A DNA stretch of 64,000 nt from assembly GCF_000165795.1 (NCBI RefSeq), contig NZ_CM001022.1, forward strand, positions 1,955,812-2,019,811. Reading direction: 5' to 3'. The notes under the pieces are model-generated. The model saw nothing but the letters and a program-made list of their open reading frames with translations. It searched no databases and had not been told where the DNA came from. Position 1 is the stretch's first letter, and every line of letters begins with the position of its first letter. A program made the position numbers and the translations under genes. Positions 49,319 to 58,238 of the stretch are shown piece after piece. Source of the stretch: Aminomonas paucivorans DSM 12260 (GTDB lineage Bacteria; Synergistota; Synergistia; Synergistales; Synergistaceae).

Positions 49319-49846
49319 ATGAGCGACGCGATCCTTCGCGGCAAGGCCTGGGTCTTCGGGGACGACGTGGACACGGACCTCATCTACCACAACAAGTACC
49401 TGGCGGAGACGGACCCCAAGAAGATGGCCCAGTACTCCTTCGAGTACTACCCCGGCAAGGAGCACTTCGCCAAGGAAGTGAAGCCCGGCGACTTCGTGGT
49501 GGCGGGGCGCAACTTCGGCACCGGCTCCAGCCGGGAGCACGCGGTGTACTGCCTCAAGGAGATCGGGGTGCCCGTGGTGCTGGCAGAGAACTACGCCCGC
49601 ATCTACTACCGCAACGCCATCAACAACGGCTACCCGGTGCTCTTCGTGAACGGCATGTCCGACGCCATCAAGGCCGGGAAGATCCAGGACGGGGACGAGC
49701 TGGAGGTGGACCTCGCCACCGGCCGGATCAAGAACGTCACCAAGGGCACGGAGTTCCACGGCGACGCGGTGACGGACCTGGAGAAGGACATCATGGGCGC
49801 GGGGGGCCTGATCGAGTACCTCAAGGCCCAGGCGGCCAAGAAGTAG
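49319..49846 (+). CDS. Aconitase-superfamily hydro-lyase small subunit 1 (LeuD-like)
   Basis: 175-residue swivel-domain subunit partner of the preceding large subunit. It shows the conserved GDDVDTDLIYHNKYL at the N-terminus and the substrate-loop motif GRNFGTGSSREHAVYCLKE (about residues 63-81). This motif usually reads GxNFGxGSSREHA in LeuD-type subunits. The composition of the swivel loop often determines substrate, but I cannot assign it here. The ribosome binding site is GGGAGGG; it precedes the second hydratase pair by 12 bases. Confidence 0.92.
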   Translation: MSDAILRGKAWVFGDDVDTDLIYHNKYLAETDPKKMAQYSFEYYPGKEHFAKEVKPGDFVVAGRNFGTGSSREHAVYCLKEIGVPVVLAENYARIYYRNAINNGYPVLFVNGMSDAIKAGKIQDGDELEVDLATGRIKNVTKGTEFHGDAVTDLEKDIMGAGGLIEYLKAQAAKK

Positions 49847-49858
49847 GGAGGGACGATC

Positions 49859-51115
49859 ATGGGCAAGACCTTTGCCGAAAAGGTGCTGGGCAAGGCGGCG
49901 GGCTACGCCGTGAAGGCGGGGGACGTGGTGACCGTGGAGCCCCACTTCTGCATGAGCCACGACAACGCCGCCCCCATCGCCAGGACCTTCAAGAAGATCG
50001 GGGTTCCCAAGGTCTGGAAGCCGGACCACATCGTGTTCATCCTGGACCACGCCATCCCGGCCCCCACGGACGAGCACGCCCAGAACCACAAGGAGATCCG
50101 GGAGTTCTCCGCCGCCCAGGGCATCAAACACTTCTACGACGTCACCAGCAAGGGCGGGGTGTGCCACCAGAAGATGTGCGAGGAGGGCTTCGCCCTTCCC
50201 GGGCTGGTCATGATCGGCAGCGACAGCCACACCTGCACCTACGGGGCCTACGGGGCCTTCTCCACGGGCATCGGCCGCTCCGAGATGGCCGCCGCCTGGG
50301 CCACCGGCAAGATCTGGTTCCGGGTGCCCGAGTCCATCAAGATCACCCTCACCGGCTCCTTCCAGAAAGGGGTCTCCGCCAAGGACCTGATCCTGAAGAT
50401 CATCGGAGACATCAAGGCGGACGGGGCGGACTACATGAGCGTGGAGTTCCACGGACCGGGGATCCACGCCATGTCCCTGGCGGAGCGCATGACCCTCTGC
50501 AACATGGGCATCGAGATGGGCGCCAAGAACGCCGTCTGTCCCCCCGACGACAAGGTGCTGGCGGACATCCAGGGCAAGGAGAAGACGAAGGACTGGGAGG
50601 CCCTGTGGGCGGACGACGACGCGGCCTACGCCAAGGAGCTGGCCTACGACCTGGGGACGCTGGTTCCCTGCGTGGCCAAGCCCCACACGGTGGACAACTA
50701 CGCCTCCATCGACGAGGTGAAGGACACCCCCATCCACCAGGCCTTCCTGGGCAGCTGCACCAACGCCCGCATCGAGGACCTGCGGCTGGCGGCGGCCATC
50801 CTCAAGGGCAAGCAGGTGGCGGTGCGCACCATCGTCATCCCCGCCTCCTGGGTGGTGTACCGGCAGGCCATGAAGGAAGGGCTGATCGACGTGTTCCTGG
50901 ACGCGGGCTGCGTCCTCGCCAACCCGGGCTGCGGGCCCTGCATGGGCAACCACGAGGGCATCCTGGCCCCCGGGGAGGCCTGCATCAGCACCGCCAACCG
51001 GAACTTCAAGGGGCGCATGGGCAACAAGGAAAGCTTCATCTACCTGGCCAGCCCCATGACCGTGGCGGCCTCCGCCCTGACCGGCAAGATCTCCGATCCT
51101 CGGGAGGTGCTGTAA
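49859..51115 (+). CDS. Aconitase-superfamily hydro-lyase large subunit 2 (LeuC-like)
   Basis: 418 residues. This copy is canonical: GGVCHQKMCEEGFALPG and GSDSHTCTYGAYGAFSTGIG, with cluster cysteines in LGSCTNARIEDL and NPGCGPCMGNHEG. It is of the short archaeal/bacterial LeuC/homoaconitase type. Possible reactions include isopropylmalate, citramalate/3-methylmalate, homocitrate or citrate isomerisation. Placing it next to a second, divergent pair argues for two successive hydration/dehydration steps or two related substrates. It is followed 2 bases later by its small subunit. Confidence 0.93.
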   Translation: MGKTFAEKVLGKAAGYAVKAGDVVTVEPHFCMSHDNAAPIARTFKKIGVPKVWKPDHIVFILDHAIPAPTDEHAQNHKEIREFSAAQGIKHFYDVTSKGGVCHQKMCEEGFALPGLVMIGSDSHTCTYGAYGAFSTGIGRSEMAAAWATGKIWFRVPESIKITLTGSFQKGVSAKDLILKIIGDIKADGADYMSVEFHGPGIHAMSLAERMTLCNMGIEMGAKNAVCPPDDKVLADIQGKEKTKDWEALWADDDAAYAKELAYDLGTLVPCVAKPHTVDNYASIDEVKDTPIHQAFLGSCTNARIEDLRLAAAILKGKQVAVRTIVIPASWVVYRQAMKEGLIDVFLDAGCVLANPGCGPCMGNHEGILAPGEACISTANRNFKGRMGNKESFIYLASPMTVAASALTGKISDPREVL

Positions 51116-51117
51116 CC

Positions 51118-51615
51118 ATGAAGATCCAAGGCAAGGTGTGGAAGTACGGCGACGACGTGAACACCGACGTCATCTTCCCGGGGAAGTACACCTACACCAT
51201 CAAGGAACGCTCCGAGATGGCCAAGGTGGCCTGCGAGGACCTGGACCCGGAGTTCAACAAGAACGCCGCGGCGGGGGACATCATCGTGGGGGGCAAGAAC
51301 TGGGGCTGCGGCTCCTCCCGGGAGCAGGCGGTGACCTGCCTGGTGGAACGGGGCATCGGGGCCATCATCGCCAAGGGCTTCGCCCGGATCTACTACCGCA
51401 ACTGCCTCAACGAGGGGCTGCCCATCCTGGTCTCCCCGGAGGCGGTGGACGCCATCCAGGCGGGGGAGCAGGTGGAGATCGACTTCGACGCGGGGCAGAT
51501 CCGCACCGCCTCGGGCAAGTCCTTCTCCTTCCCCCCCTACCCGGAGTTCGTCCGGGGGCTCATCGAGGACGGGGGCCTCATCCCCCACGTGAAGAAGTCC
51601 CTGGGGCTGAAGTAG
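51118..51615 (+). CDS. Aconitase-superfamily hydro-lyase small subunit 2 (LeuD-like)
   Basis: 165-residue swivel subunit. KYGDDVNTDVIFPGKYTYT and the loop GGKNWGCGSSREQAVTCLVE (about residues 58-77) are diagnostic; this loop has Trp-Gly-Cys where the first small subunit has Phe-Gly-Thr, consistent with different substrates. The ATG lies 2 bases after the large-subunit stop. The following gene is an isocitrate-dehydrogenase-family enzyme, which would use the product of an isomerase of this kind. Confidence 0.92.
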   Translation: MKIQGKVWKYGDDVNTDVIFPGKYTYTIKERSEMAKVACEDLDPEFNKNAAAGDIIVGGKNWGCGSSREQAVTCLVERGIGAIIAKGFARIYYRNCLNEGLPILVSPEAVDAIQAGEQVEIDFDAGQIRTASGKSFSFPPYPEFVRGLIEDGGLIPHVKKSLGLK

Positions 51616-51664
51616 CCCCTTCCGGAAGACACGGGAATCACCAAACGAAAGGGAGGTTTTTCGC

Positions 51665-52927
51665 ATGGCCCGCAACGTGCTGAAGGTGAAGGAACAGAAG
51701 GATCGCTACCAGGTCTGCTACATGGCGGGGGACGACTCGGGCTTCGACATGATGGAGGGGGCCCTCCTGGTCCTGGAGTCCCTGAACCTGCCCATCGACT
51801 GGGTCCGCGCCGACCTGGGCTGGTGCATGTGGGAGAAGTCCATCCAGAAGTTCGGCGAGGGAGATCCCCGCTGCAACACCGTGCCGCCTGAGACCATCGA
51901 GTCCATCAGGAAGACCGACGCCACCCTCATGGCCGCCATCACCTCCAAGGCGGGGGTGAAGGGCTTCAAGTCCGCCATCCTCCAGATGCGGCAGCTCTTC
52001 GACCTGTACATCAACCTGCGCCCCGCCAAGACCCTCCCCGGCGTGGGCACCCCCCTGAAGGGCGACCCGAAGGTCGACATCGTCCTCTTCCGGGAGAACA
52101 CCGAGGACCTCTACTCCGCCGTGGAGTTCTTCCCCCTGCCGGCGGAGCACTACGCGCTGCACAAGGGCATGGAGCGGTTCAAGAAGATGGGCGACGTGGC
52201 CGTCTCCTGGCGGGTCTTCTCCACCGTGGGCTGCGAGCGCATCATCCGGGCGGCCTTCGAGTACGCCAAGGCCACGGGCCGCACCACCGTGCACTGCTGC
52301 AACAAGGCCAACGTCATCCGGGAGACCGACGGTCTGATGAAGCGCCTCTTCCTCCAGATCGCCAAGGAGTACGAGCAGTTCGGCATCAAGGGGATCGAGG
52401 AGAACGCCGACGCCACCGCCATGTGGCTCATCAAGAACCCCCAGGACTACCAGGTCATCGTGGCCTCCAACGTCTTCGGGGACATCCTCTCCGACGAGGC
52501 CAGCCAGCTCACCGGCGGCCTGGGCTTCGCCCCCAGCGGCAACATCGGGGAAGGCACCGCCCTCTTCGAGCCCTCCAGCGGTTCCGTGCCCAAGTACGCC
52601 CACCAGTACCGGGTGAACCCCTCCGCCATGGTGCTCACGGCGAAGATGATGCTGGAGTACCTCGGCCTGGACGACGCGGCCAAGAAGATCGAGAAGGCCC
52701 TGGGTGAGGTGCTGGTGGAGAGCAAGCCCGGCACCCTCACCTACGACGTGCTGCGGGACTTCCGGGGCGATCCGAACTGGGAGAAGAACGCCGCCTCCAC
52801 CATCGACATGGCCGCCGCCATCGCCGGGAAGATCAACCCGGCCTTCGCGGGCAAGGTCCTGGAGGACGCCAAGGCCAAGGTCCACGCCATGTGCGACTGG
52901 ACCAAGACCGTGGGCTTCGAGGACTAG
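51665..52927 (+). CDS. Isocitrate/isopropylmalate dehydrogenase family enzyme (ICDH-like)
   Basis: 420 residues of the beta-decarboxylating dehydrogenase family. The substrate-site motif LFRENTEDLYSAVEF (about residues 139-153) is much closer to bacterial isocitrate dehydrogenases (RENTED) than to isopropylmalate dehydrogenases. The metal/cofactor region NADATAMWLIKNPQDYQVIVASNVFGDILSD is also ICDH-like, as is GGLGFAPSGNIGEG. Oxidative decarboxylation of isocitrate (or reductive carboxylation of 2-oxoglutarate) is the favoured reaction; a 3-methylmalate or homoisocitrate role is an alternative. The ribosome binding site is GGGAGG. A terminator-like hairpin follows before the citrate lyase genes. 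Confidence 0.9.
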   Translation: MARNVLKVKEQKDRYQVCYMAGDDSGFDMMEGALLVLESLNLPIDWVRADLGWCMWEKSIQKFGEGDPRCNTVPPETIESIRKTDATLMAAITSKAGVKGFKSAILQMRQLFDLYINLRPAKTLPGVGTPLKGDPKVDIVLFRENTEDLYSAVEFFPLPAEHYALHKGMERFKKMGDVAVSWRVFSTVGCERIIRAAFEYAKATGRTTVHCCNKANVIRETDGLMKRLFLQIAKEYEQFGIKGIEENADATAMWLIKNPQDYQVIVASNVFGDILSDEASQLTGGLGFAPSGNIGEGTALFEPSSGSVPKYAHQYRVNPSAMVLTAKMMLEYLGLDDAAKKIEKALGEVLVESKPGTLTYDVLRDFRGDPNWEKNAASTIDMAAAIAGKINPAFAGKVLEDAKAKVHAMCDWTKTVGFED

Positions 52928-52963
52928 GGATTCCCGGGGGCGCAAGCCTCGACGGAACACGCC

Positions 52964-52995
52964 GGGGCCCGCTGATCCACAGGCGGGCCCCGTTT
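52964..52995 (+). terminator. Hairpin terminator or attenuator before citD
   Basis: GGGGCCCGC (52964-52972) pairs with GCGGGCCCC (52983-52991), followed by GTTTCC. With no obvious promoter before citD, partial readthrough is likely, lowering citrate lyase expression relative to the upstream genes. Confidence 0.7.
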
Positions 52996-53015
52996 CCTTG
53001 GGGAGGGATGAACCC

Positions 53016-53288
53016 ATGAAGACCGCACAGGCGGGGACGGTGGAGTCCATGGACTGCCTCGTCACCCTGAGCGAAGGAACCGCCGGGTCCGGCGTGGCGG
53101 TGCAGATCGCCGGGTCCGGGGCGGCGCGCTTCCGCACCGCCATGGAGAAGAAGGTCCGGCAGGTCCTGGAGAGCCTCCAGGCCTCGGACGTATCGGTGAA
53201 CGTGCAGGACAACGGGGCCCTGGACATCGTCCTGGGGGCCCGAGTGGAGGCGGCGTACCGCCGCTTCGCGGGAGGTGAGGGGCGATGA
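53016..53288 (+). CDS. citD: Citrate lyase acyl carrier protein (gamma subunit)
   Basis: 90 residues. The motif QAGTVESMDCLV near the N-terminus places the prosthetic-group-accepting serine at residue 11 (conserved AGTxES context). The remainder (VSVNVQDNGALDIVLGARVEAAYRR) matches CitD. It carries the phosphoribosyl-dephospho-CoA arm that swings between CitE and CitF. The ribosome binding site is GGGAGGG; a nearby out-of-frame ATG at 53008 is rejected. It overlaps citE by 4 bases. Confidence 0.92.
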   Translation: MKTAQAGTVESMDCLVTLSEGTAGSGVAVQIAGSGAARFRTAMEKKVRQVLESLQASDVSVNVQDNGALDIVLGARVEAAYRRFAGGEGR

Positions 53289-54166
53289 GGCGCACCATGC
53301 TCTACCTGCCCGGCAACAACCCCAACATGCTGGTGCGGGGACACCTCTTCGGCCCCGACGGCCTGGTCCTGGACCTGGAGGACGCGGTGTCCGTCTCCGA
53401 GAAGGACTCCGCCCGGGTGCTGGTGCGGGAGATGCTTCGCCAGGGGGAGTTCGGCTCCTGCGAGGTGACGGTGCGCATCAACGGGGTGGACACGGAGTAC
53501 TGGCGGGACGACCTGGCCGCCGTGGTCCCCGCAGGGGTCTCGGGCATCCGGGTCCCCAAGGTGGAGGGCCCCGAGACCATCCGGATCCTGGACGAGGAGC
53601 TTTCAGGCGTGGAGTCCAAGGCGGGGATCCCGGTGGGGCAGACCAAGATCTTCTGCCTCCTGGAGACCGCCCTGGGCATCTGGAACGCCTACGACGTGGC
53701 GAAGGCCTCCCCCCGGGTGGCGGCCATCATCCCCGGCGGGGAGGACCTCACGGCGGACCTGCGCACCAACCGGTCCCCGGAGGGCACGGAGCTGGAGTGG
53801 GCCCGGCGGATGCTGGTCTTCGCCGCCCGGGCCGCGGGGGTGGACGCCCTGGACACGGTGTTCCCCCGCATCACCGACGACGAGGGACTGCGCCGCGAGG
53901 TGGGCTTCATCAAGCAGTTGGGCTACGACGGCAAGAGCGTGATCCATCCCAACCAGATCCCCATCATCCACGAGGTCTTCACCCCCACGGAGGGGGAGAT
54001 CGAGAAGGCCAAAAAGGTCGTGGCCGCCGCCAAGGACGCGGCGGAGCGGGGCCTGGGGGCGGTGTCCGTGGACGGACGCATGGTGGACGCCCCGGTGGTG
54101 AAACGGGCCCAGTACACCCTCACCCGGGCGGGCCTGTCGGAGGAGGTGCAGGGACATGGCTGTTAA
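53285..54166 (+). CDS. citE: Citrate (or citramalate) lyase beta subunit
   Basis: 293 residues of the HpcH/CitE TIM-barrel family. MLYLPGNNPNMLVRG, GLVLDLEDAVSVSEKD (metal Asp), the VRINGVDTEYW segment, KVEGPETIRIL, LLETALGIWNAYDVAKA and IPGGEDLTADL are all conserved. It cleaves the acyl-ACP-bound substrate to oxaloacetate (or pyruvate for citramalate) and acetyl-ACP. The overlap with citD and with citF (11 bases) shows tight coupling. Substrate choice between citrate and citramalate cannot be decided by motif alone. Confidence 0.94.
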   Translation: MRRTMLYLPGNNPNMLVRGHLFGPDGLVLDLEDAVSVSEKDSARVLVREMLRQGEFGSCEVTVRINGVDTEYWRDDLAAVVPAGVSGIRVPKVEGPETIRILDEELSGVESKAGIPVGQTKIFCLLETALGIWNAYDVAKASPRVAAIIPGGEDLTADLRTNRSPEGTELEWARRMLVFAARAAGVDALDTVFPRITDDEGLRREVGFIKQLGYDGKSVIHPNQIPIIHEVFTPTEGEIEKAKKVVAAAKDAAERGLGAVSVDGRMVDAPVVKRAQYTLTRAGLSEEVQGHGC

Positions 54167-55709
54167 CGCCGCAGGACGGGACATCCCCTCCTCCATCCCC
54201 GGCTACGGGGAGGTGCGCCCCTACCAGGGGGCCTTCGCGAGGGTTCCCGAGGGCTTCCGGGCGGGGGGCAGGCTGAAGGCGGTCAACGGCTCCTGCCGGG
54301 ACAAGCGTCTGAAGGACATCGAGGCGGCCATCGTCGCCTCGGGCCTCAAGAGCGGCATGACCGTCTCCTTCCACCACCACCTGCGCAACGGGGACTACGT
54401 GGTGAACCGGGTGATGGACGCCTGCGCCGCCCTGGGCATCCGGGACCTCACCCTCTTCCCCACGGCCCTCTTCGGGGTGCACAAGAAGCTCATCGACCAC
54501 ATCAAGTCCGGAGTGATCCGGCGCATCATGGGGTCCGTCAACGGCCCCATCGGCCAGCTGGTCTCCGAGGGAGGCATGGACGCGCCGGTGGTGCTCCGCA
54601 GCCACGGGGGACGCCCCCGGGCGGTGGCCGCCGGGGACGTGCACATCGACGTGGCCTTCGTGGCCGCCCCCTGCGCGGACCGGTACGGCAACCTCTCCGG
54701 GGCGGAGGGGCCCGGAGCCTGCGGCTCCCTGGGCTACACCTTCACGGACGCCCAGTATGCGGACTGCGTGGTGGCGGTGACGGACCACCTGCGCCCCTAC
54801 CCCATCGCCCCCATCTCCATCCCCCAGTACCTGGTGGACTACGTGGTGGAGGTGGACAGCATCGGGGACCCCGCGGGCATCGTCTCCGGCACCACCCGGG
54901 TGACCCGGGACCCGCTGCGGCTGCTCATCTCCCAGTACGCCTCCCGGCTCATCGAGGCCTCGCCGTACTTCGTCGACGGCATCTCCTTCCAGACCGGCGC
55001 CGGGGGCATCCCCCTGGCGGTGACGGCCTTCATGAAGGAAGCCATGAAGAAGCGGGGCATCAAAGGCAGCTTCGGCCTGGGGGGCATCACGGGGTACTTC
55101 GTGGACCTGCTCAAGGAAGGCCTCGTGGAGAAGCTCATGGACGTGCAGTCCTTCGACCTGGAGGCGGTGAAGTCCATCGCCACCAACCCGAACCACATCG
55201 AGATCTCCGCGGACTGGTACGCCAACCCCTGGAACGGCGGCGCGGCGGTGAACATGCTGGACGTGGTGATTCTGGGGGCCACGGAGCTGGACCGGAACTT
55301 CCACGCCAACGTGAACACCGAGGCGGACGGGGCGCTCCTCCACGGCATCGGGGGGCACCAGGACACGGCGGCGGGGGCGAAGCTCACCATCATCGCCCAG
55401 CCCCTGCTCCGGGGCCGCATCCCCTGCGTGGTGGACAAGGTGCACTCCGTCACCACCCCCGGCGAGGTGGTGGACGCGGTGGTCACGGAGTACGGCGTCA
55501 CCCTCAACCCCCGGCGGACGGACCTTCTGGAAGCCTGCCAGGCCGCGGGCAACGTGCCCCTGGTGTCGGTGGACGAGCTGGTGGACCGGGCGCACCGCAT
55601 GGCGGGCCCCATGGACCCGGTGGCCCAGGAGGAGCGCATCGTGGGGGTCGTCGAGTGGCGGGACGGCACGGTGATCGACGTGGTGCGGCAGTTGAAACAG
55701 AAGGCCTGA
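54156..55709 (+). CDS. citF: Citrate (or citramalate) lyase alpha subunit
   Basis: 517-residue acyl-ACP transferase that exchanges acetate for the substrate on the carrier protein. Family features include the N-terminal GRDIPSSIPGYGEVRPYQGAF, SFHHHLRNGDYVVN, APCADRYGNLSG, and the CoA-transferase-like C-terminal GIGGHQDTAAGAKLTI with VDKVHSVTTPGEVVD. The length is typical for CitF. The block lacks the ligase (CitC) and prosthetic-group enzymes (CitG/CitX), which must lie elsewhere. It ends at a terminator. Confidence 0.95.
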   Translation: MAVNAAGRDIPSSIPGYGEVRPYQGAFARVPEGFRAGGRLKAVNGSCRDKRLKDIEAAIVASGLKSGMTVSFHHHLRNGDYVVNRVMDACAALGIRDLTLFPTALFGVHKKLIDHIKSGVIRRIMGSVNGPIGQLVSEGGMDAPVVLRSHGGRPRAVAAGDVHIDVAFVAAPCADRYGNLSGAEGPGACGSLGYTFTDAQYADCVVAVTDHLRPYPIAPISIPQYLVDYVVEVDSIGDPAGIVSGTTRVTRDPLRLLISQYASRLIEASPYFVDGISFQTGAGGIPLAVTAFMKEAMKKRGIKGSFGLGGITGYFVDLLKEGLVEKLMDVQSFDLEAVKSIATNPNHIEISADWYANPWNGGAAVNMLDVVILGATELDRNFHANVNTEADGALLHGIGGHQDTAAGAKLTIIAQPLLRGRIPCVVDKVHSVTTPGEVVDAVVTEYGVTLNPRRTDLLEACQAAGNVPLVSVDELVDRAHRMAGPMDPVAQEERIVGVVEWRDGTVIDVVRQLKQKA

Positions 55710-55726
55710 CGGAGACCGGAAGGCGA

Positions 55727-55762
55727 GGGGGCGGGGCTCGGTGAGGCCCCGCCCCCCTTCCT
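55727..55762 (+). terminator. Terminator of the citrate lyase genes
   Basis: GGGGGCGGGGC (55727-55737) pairs with GCCCCGCCCCC (55746-55756), followed by CTTCCTTTT. Confidence 0.82.
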
Positions 55763-55795
55763 TTTCCGGAACCCATGGACCTCGCGGAGGGAAGG

Positions 55796-56377
55796 TCAGC
55801 CCCGAGGAACGATCCGCTCCAAAAGCCAGGCCATGTTCCGCCCCAGCACCCGCATGTTCTCCATGCCCTCCTGGTCCTCCGCCACATCCCCCGGTTTCAT
55901 GCCGTAGCCCATGTTCCAGTAGGACGCCCCCACCAGGTAGGTCTGCATCATGTGGAGCCAGTGGTTGAGGGTGTCGAAGGCGTGGGTGGCCCCACCCCGG
56001 CGCACCGCCAGGACCGCCGCTCCCGCCTTGTGGCGGAACAGCCCCCCGTTGGCCCCGGAAACCAGCCCCGCCCGGTCCAGAAAGCCCTTCATCTCCGACG
56101 TGACGTCGGTGTAGTACACGGGAGAACCCAGGAGGATGCCGTCCGCTTCGGCCATCTTCGCCACCAGCTCGTTCAGGGGGTCTCCCTCCAGGACGCAGCG
56201 CCGGTCCCGGTTCTCGAAACACCGGCGACAGGCCACGCACCCCCGGAAGGGACGCCCCCCGATGCGCACCAGCTCCGTCTCCACCCCCGCCGCCTCCAGC
56301 TCCCCGAAGACCGTCCGCATCAGGATCTCCGTGTTGCCCCCCTCCCGGGGGCTGCCGTTGATGCCCAGAACCTTCAT
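55796..56377 (-). CDS. Flavodoxin-family / NADPH-dependent FMN reductase-like protein
   Basis: 193-residue FMN-binding protein. The N-terminus LGINGSPREGGNTEILMR is the phosphate loop. A four-cysteine motif (CVACRRCFENRDRRC, residues about 47-61) sits just after GGRPFRG, as in iron-sulfur flavoprotein-like reductases. ILLGSPVYYTDVTSEMKGFLDR is typical of the NADPH-dependent FMN reductase fold. The Cys set may hold an Fe-S cluster. It follows the iron alcohol dehydrogenase by 42 bases on the same strand and probably shares its transcript. Electron-transfer role inferred. Confidence 0.85.
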   Translation of the reverse strand: MKVLGINGSPREGGNTEILMRTVFGELEAAGVETELVRIGGRPFRGCVACRRCFENRDRRCVLEGDPLNELVAKMAEADGILLGSPVYYTDVTSEMKGFLDRAGLVSGANGGLFRHKAGAAVLAVRRGGATHAFDTLNHWLHMMQTYLVGASYWNMGYGMKPGDVAEDQEGMENMRVLGRNMAWLLERIVPRG

Positions 56378-56419
56378 GGCCTCTCCTCCTTCGGGCCGGG
56401 TCGCGGCCTCCTCCGAAGG

Positions 56420-57580
56420 TTACAGGGCCTCCCGGTACAGCGCCAGCACCTGTTCCCGTGTGTAGGGGCGAGGGTTGGTGGCCCCGATGGCTTCCCGCAT
56501 GGCCTCCTCCGCCAACCCGGGCAGATCCTCGGCCCGGACCCCCACGGAGGAGAGCCCCGAGGGGATCCCCACCTCCCGGGCCAGGGCGAAGAGGTCCCGC
56601 ACCGCCGCCTCCCCGTTCTCCCGCTCGCTGTGCCACCCCTTCCCCACCCCCAGGGCCAGGGCCACCTCCCCCATCTTGAGGGGCGAGGCGTCCAGGTTGA
56701 ACCGGGCCACGTGGGGAAGCAGCAGGGCGTTGCACAGACCGTGGGGCAGGTTGTACAGCCCCCCCAGGGGGTGGGCCATGGCGTGGGTCAGCCCGAGCCC
56801 CGCGTTGTTGAAGGCCGTCCCCGCCAGGAAGCTGCCGTAGCACATCCCCTCCCGGGCCTCCAGATCCTCCCCCTTCTGCACCGCCCGGGGCAGGTTCCGG
56901 CGGATCAGCTGCACCGCCTTGAAGGCCTTGCCGTCGGTGATGGGGGTGGCCCCGGTAGAGAGGAGGGCCTCCACCCCGTGGGTCAGGGCGTCCATCCCCG
57001 TGGCGGCGGTGAGGGAGGGGGGCATGGAGAGCATCATCTCCGGGTCGTTCACGGAGACGCAGGGGGTGAGACGCCAGTCGGTGATGGTAAACTTGGAGTG
57101 GTCCCGGTCGTCGGAGACCACCGCGAACTGGGTCACCTCGCTGCCCGTGCCCGCGGTGGTGCTGATGGCCACCAGGCGGGGCAGGGGAACCGCCACCCGG
57201 CCATATCCCTCGTAGTCCCGAAGGTTTCCCCCGTTGGACACCAGGATGCCCACGGCCTTGGCGGAGTCGATGGCGCTGCCGCCCCCCACCGCCACCAGCA
57301 GGTCGCAGTCCCCCGCCAGGAAGGCCTCCGCCCCCCGCACCGCCACGTCCACCGTGGGGTTGGGCACCGCCTCGCAGAAGGAGACCGAATCCACCCCTCC
57401 CTCCCGGAGCAGCTCCCCGATCTGCGCCGCCTGGGCCTCTCCCACCTCGCCCCGGGAGGCCACCACCAGAGCCCTTTTTCCCCCCAGGATACGGGCCTCC
57501 CGCCGGATTTCCCCCACACACCCCGCCCCCAGCAGGTTGAGGCTGGGGATGTAGTAGCGACAACCGCCTACCCCGACCAT
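56420..57580 (-). CDS. Iron-containing alcohol dehydrogenase 2
   Basis: 386 residues from the second of two closely spaced ATGs (57580), chosen because GGGAGG lies 6 bases upstream. The dinucleotide loop VGGGSAIDSAKAVGIL, ISTTAGTGSEVTQFAVVSD and the metal ligands in MDALTHGVEALLS and GLTHAMAHPLGGLYNLPHGLCNALLLPHV (shown in parts) are canonical. Compared with the enzyme at 35592, this one has the standard His pattern of butanol/propanediol-type dehydrogenases. Aldehyde disposal in fermentation is the expected job. It is divergent from msrB. Confidence 0.93.
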   Translation of the reverse strand: MVGVGGCRYYIPSLNLLGAGCVGEIRREARILGGKRALVVASRGEVGEAQAAQIGELLREGGVDSVSFCEAVPNPTVDVAVRGAEAFLAGDCDLLVAVGGGSAIDSAKAVGILVSNGGNLRDYEGYGRVAVPLPRLVAISTTAGTGSEVTQFAVVSDDRDHSKFTITDWRLTPCVSVNDPEMMLSMPPSLTAATGMDALTHGVEALLSTGATPITDGKAFKAVQLIRRNLPRAVQKGEDLEAREGMCYGSFLAGTAFNNAGLGLTHAMAHPLGGLYNLPHGLCNALLLPHVARFNLDASPLKMGEVALALGVGKGWHSERENGEAAVRDLFALAREVGIPSGLSSVGVRAEDLPGLAEEAMREAIGATNPRPYTREQVLALYREAL

Positions 57581-57702
57581 GTCCATCCTCCCTTCCGCGC
57601 CCAGGAGGGCACACCGCTTCAGCGTCATGATAGGATCAAGGGAAGAGGATCGCTAATGGGCGATCAGGGGTTTTTTTGACCGCCCGCGAAGGAGGAAACC
57701 CC

Positions 57703-58161
57703 ATGCCCGATGCCCCGAGGACCTACCCCCAGCCCGACGACGAGACCCTGCGCCGGGTTCTCACGCCCCTGCAGTTCGCCGTGACCCGGGAGAACGCCAC
57801 GGAGCCTCCCTTCCGCAACCCCACCCACGACGAACGCCGGGAGGGACTCTACGTGGACGTGGCCACCGGGGAACCCCTCTTCTCCTCCCGGGACCAGTTC
57901 GACGCGGGCTGCGGCTGGCCCAGCTTCTCCCGCCCCCTGGACCCCGGGGCGGTTCGGGAGCGGGAAGACACAAGCCACGGCATGGCGCGCACGGAGGTGC
58001 GCAGCCGAAGCGGAGACAACCACCTGGGACACCTCTTCGACGACGGCCCTCCGGACCGGGGGGGCCTGCGCTACTGCATCAACAGCGCCGCCCTGCGCTT
58101 CATCCCCCGGGAGAAGCTGAAGGAAGAAGGCTACGGGGAATACGAAGACCGGTTTCGCTAG
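57703..58161 (+). CDS. msrB: Peptide methionine-R-sulfoxide reductase
   Basis: 152 residues; repairs methionine-R-sulfoxide in proteins. The catalytic Cys125 is in [13 protein letters not shown], and the substrate-site residues are in [12 protein letters not shown] and [10 protein letters not shown]. The four cysteines of the structural zinc site found in many MsrB proteins are missing, so this is the zinc-free form. The start at 57703 follows GGAGG by 7 bases. It stands alone. Presence of oxidative-repair enzymes in an anaerobe is common. Confidence 0.95.
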   Translation: MPDAPRTYPQPDDETLRRVLTPLQFAVTRENATEPPFRNPTHDERREGLYVDVATGEPLFSSRDQFDAGCGWPSFSRPLDPGAVREREDTSHGMARTEVRSRSGDNHLGHLFDDGPPDRGGLRYCINSAALRFIPREKLKEEGYGEYEDRFR

Positions 58162-58238
58162 GGGACGGGAACCGGGGTCCTGCGGTATCATGCCTGAGGC
58201 CCCTGGGGCACACTGGAACAAGCGGAGGCGCGGAGAGG

